A stretch of 64,000 nucleotides of DNA from Deinococcus humi. Lineage in GTDB: Bacteria > Deinococcota > Deinococci > Deinococcales > Deinococcaceae. Position numbers and translations under genes: made by a program. Positions 62,506-64,000 of the stretch are shown here, piece after piece; position 1 is the stretch's first letter; each line of letters starts with the position of its first letter. Location: NCBI RefSeq assembly GCF_014201875.1, contig NZ_JACHFL010000003.1, positions 437,673 to 501,672 on the forward strand, read 5' to 3'. The notes under the pieces were generated by a model that did not search any database, had not been told where the DNA came from, and saw nothing but the letters and a program-made list of their open reading frames with translations.

Positions 62506-62805
62506 GTCCACCTGGGAATGGACCTGCAGCGGATGCTTCTGGGCAGACGCAGTCCCTACGTCGGAAAACAATGCCTCTCCCCTATACGGTGCACGAGGAG
62601 GCAGGTGAGTACCGTAGCAACCTGACAGCACCGACGTCATCAGGCAGGAGAAGCCGCCCGTTGTGGTTGGCAACAAGAACCAAACTGCGCGGGCGGTAAG
62701 CAAAGTAGATCCCTTATACGAGGGGGGTTGCCCATGGGCTGTGGAGCAGCGCGACCCCAGGATGAGCTGCTGCTTTCGCATCGCACACCTTGAGGTCCAG
62801 TTCCT
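62506..62805. ncRNA. Structured convergent intergenic region, possible RNA
   Basis: No gene is recognised in these 300 bases. The plus strand can fold several hairpins: TACGGT/ACCGTA (62585-62590 with 62611-62616), the competing CAGGT/ACCTG (62602-62606 with 62620-62624), and CCGCCCG/CGGGCGG (62654-62660 with 62690-62696) with an inner TGGTT/AACCA. No known RNA family was matched. Confidence 0.2.
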
Positions 62806-63579
62806 CTAAACCTCCGGCAGATAGCTGCCCACCTGTTCCATCAGGTCACGCGCGGTCAGATCCAGCCGAACCGGGGTCACACTGATCAAGCCACGCTGGA
62901 CCGCGCCATAATCGGTAGTCTCATCGTGGGCGTCCTCAGCGCGACTGACCCCGGCCACCCAGTGATAGTCACGACCCTCGGGGTCCTGACGGGTAACCAC
63001 GCTGTCCTCCCAGCGGTGGTGGCCCACGGCGGTCACGCGCACCCCCTTGGCCGAGCGGCTGGGAAAGTTGACGTTTAGAAGGGTGCGTGGCGGCAGGCCG
63101 TGTTCCAGCACCTGTCGCGCCAGCCGGGCCGCGTAAGCCGCCCCAGCGCTGAAGTCGTACTCGCCGTCCGGCCCGCTCTGCTGGCTGAAGGCGATGGCGG
63201 GCAGCCCCAGCGACAGCGCCTCAATGGCCGCCGCCACGGTGCCCGAATGCGTCAGGTCGTCGCCCAGATTGGGGCCGAGGTTGATACCGCTGACCACCAG
63301 CTGGGGGCGGCCCAGCAAGTGCACACCCAGCACCACGCAGTCGGCAGGCGTGCCGTCCACCCGGTATGCGGGAATGTCACCAAAGCCCGCTGACGCCGTG
63401 TGTTTGAACCGAAGGGGGCGACGGATGGTGATGCCGTGGCCCACGGCGGACTGCTCCACGTCGGGCGCCACCACGGTCACGTCGGCGAATTCACTCATGG
63501 CGAGGCCCAGCGCCTTGATTCCCGGCGAGAAAATGCCATCGTCATTTGACACCAGAATATGACTCTTCTTCCCTGTCAT
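62806..63579 (-). CDS. surE: 5'/3'-nucleotidase SurE
   Basis: SurE is a stationary-phase survival phosphatase acting on nucleoside monophosphates. The 257-residue protein has the metal-binding NDDG (12-15), DVEQSAVGHGITI and SGINLGPNLGDDLTHSGT motifs, all intact. The ATG is 6 bases after TAGGCT, a leaderless arrangement. It is convergent with the ABM-like gene. Confidence 0.94.
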   Translation of the reverse strand: MTGKKSHILVSNDDGIFSPGIKALGLAMSEFADVTVVAPDVEQSAVGHGITIRRPLRFKHTASAGFGDIPAYRVDGTPADCVVLGVHLLGRPQLVVSGINLGPNLGDDLTHSGTVAAAIEALSLGLPAIAFSQQSGPDGEYDFSAGAAYAARLARQVLEHGLPPRTLLNVNFPSRSAKGVRVTAVGHHRWEDSVVTRQDPEGRDYHWVAGVSRAEDAHDETTDYGAVQRGLISVTPVRLDLTARDLMEQVGSYLPEV

Positions 63580-63585
63580 CCGTTC

Positions 63586-63591
63586 AGCCTA
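63586..63591 (-). promoter_or_regulatory. Leaderless -10 box of surE
   Basis: TAGGCT on the minus strand, 6 bases before the ATG. TTGACG lies 20 bases upstream, a longer spacing than usual. Confidence 0.5.
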
Positions 63592-63772
63592 CGCTCGACA
63601 TAGCTGCTGCACGTCAAGCAAAAAGGTTTGATGTCCTGATTCGGGCCTGGGGAATTCTGTTTGGGCCCGTCATTTCTGTCCGGGGAGAGACGCAGGGCTT
63701 TAATATCTCTAAGCGGGAGCCGACAAACTTTCAAGTGAGTGTCATTCAAGTGGCCCACCCCCTGACAGCAAT

Positions 63773-63793
63773 AAAAAACCGCTCGGAAGGCGG
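63773..63793 (-). terminator. Terminator of the HD-GYP gene
   Basis: A 4-bp GC stem (63779-63782 with 63790-63793) is followed on the minus strand by six T. The stem is short but the T-run is good. Confidence 0.5.
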
Positions 63794-63824
63794 CTACGAA
63801 CTTACGGCTCAAAATGTGTTTGCT

Positions 63825-64000
63825 CTATCGACCTGAGGAGTTCGAATGGTCATCAGGAGATGATTGAGTGACCTTCTCAAGTTTTGCGCGTTCACTGAAG
63901 TTGGAGAGGAAAGCGTCGATGACCTGGGGGTCAAACTGTCGTCCGCGTTGCGCGCGCAGCTCCTCGACAGCGGCTTCGTGGGTCCAGGCCGACTTGTAGG
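63825..64000 (-). CDS. HD-GYP domain phosphohydrolase, C-terminal end (cut by window edge)
   Basis: The last 57 codons of a minus-strand gene run off the right edge. The visible part reads YKSAWTHEAAVEELRAQRG and RQFDPQVIDAFL, which is the closing helix pair of HD-GYP domains (R-P-Y-x-x-A-x-x-H-x-x-A then G-x-x-F-D-P). HD-GYP enzymes degrade cyclic-di-GMP and are often fused to receiver or GAF domains, which would lie outside the window. A 20-residue polar tail precedes the stop at 63825-63827. Confidence 0.75.
   Translation of the reverse strand, partial: YKSAWTHEAAVEELRAQRGRQFDPQVIDAFLSNFSERAKLEKVTQSSPDDHSNSSGR

Noticed and set aside
62585..62700. Resemblance of the hairpin-rich gap to SRP RNA or a cobalamin riboswitch
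   Set aside because: The conserved core sequences of these RNAs are absent.

Overview
The window is high-GC, densely coded chromosomal DNA that looks like Deinococcus. Pointers are the RecF/DUF721 and RecN proteins, a lon gene with an HspR-type HAIR operator, a LEA-like alanine-rich protein, a LpxB-related protein without other LPS genes, and start codons placed 6-7 bases after a TANNNT box, which is the signature of the leaderless mRNAs common in this genus. No rRNA, tRNA, CRISPR array or complete insertion sequence was found. The assignment is by pattern recognition; no database was searched.

Layout. 1-4.3 kb: end of an unknown protein, a HelD-like helicase, and a PLP racemase with a GNAT acetyltransferase. 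4.7-8.4 kb: truD operon with a degenerate PCuAC-like protein and a DUF3293 protein, a membrane protein, and moaB. 8.5-14 kb: recF with its DUF721/DciA partner, doxX, a PrcB-like lipoprotein, recN. 14-17.5 kb: LEA-like protein, then pckA behind a structured leader. 17.6-21.8 kb: malEFG-type sugar ABC transporter (no ATPase gene). 22-26.4 kb: MFS exporter, a DinB-fold protein, and a trypsin-like protease fused to an endonuclease I domain. 26.9-28.5 kb: serS and gatC. 29-32.4 kb: a second sugar ABC transporter (binding protein and two permeases). 32.5-36.1 kb: an unknown protein divergent from the LpxB-related gene, then rpoD with a histone-like tail. 36.4-40 kb: DUF4129-MoxR-DUF58 operon. 40-43 kb: small acidic protein, RsmC-like methyltransferase. 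41.8-50.2 kb: livGHMKF with an acyl-CoA ligase and a PaaK-like ligase; a third ligase is divergent. 52-59 kb: plsC, NAD(P)-binding protein, esterase, lon, algH, murA. 59.5-64 kb: RHH-like protein, methyltransferase, truA, LysM/M23 peptidase, ABM-like protein, surE, and the end of an HD-GYP protein at the right edge.

How it fits together. Two sugar importers and the gluconeogenic gene pckA carry near-identical LacI-family (cre-like) palindromes of the form TGGAANCGNTTCCA a short way downstream of their likely transcription starts, so one repressor acting outside this window may link sugar uptake to gluconeogenesis. The liv cluster with its CoA ligases suggests import and CoA activation of organic acids. 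Repair and recombination genes (recF, recN, DciA-like, helD) are dispersed among housekeeping genes.

Starts were moved from the longest reading frame where a Shine-Dalgarno site or a leaderless promoter decided the matter; each such choice is stated in its entry.
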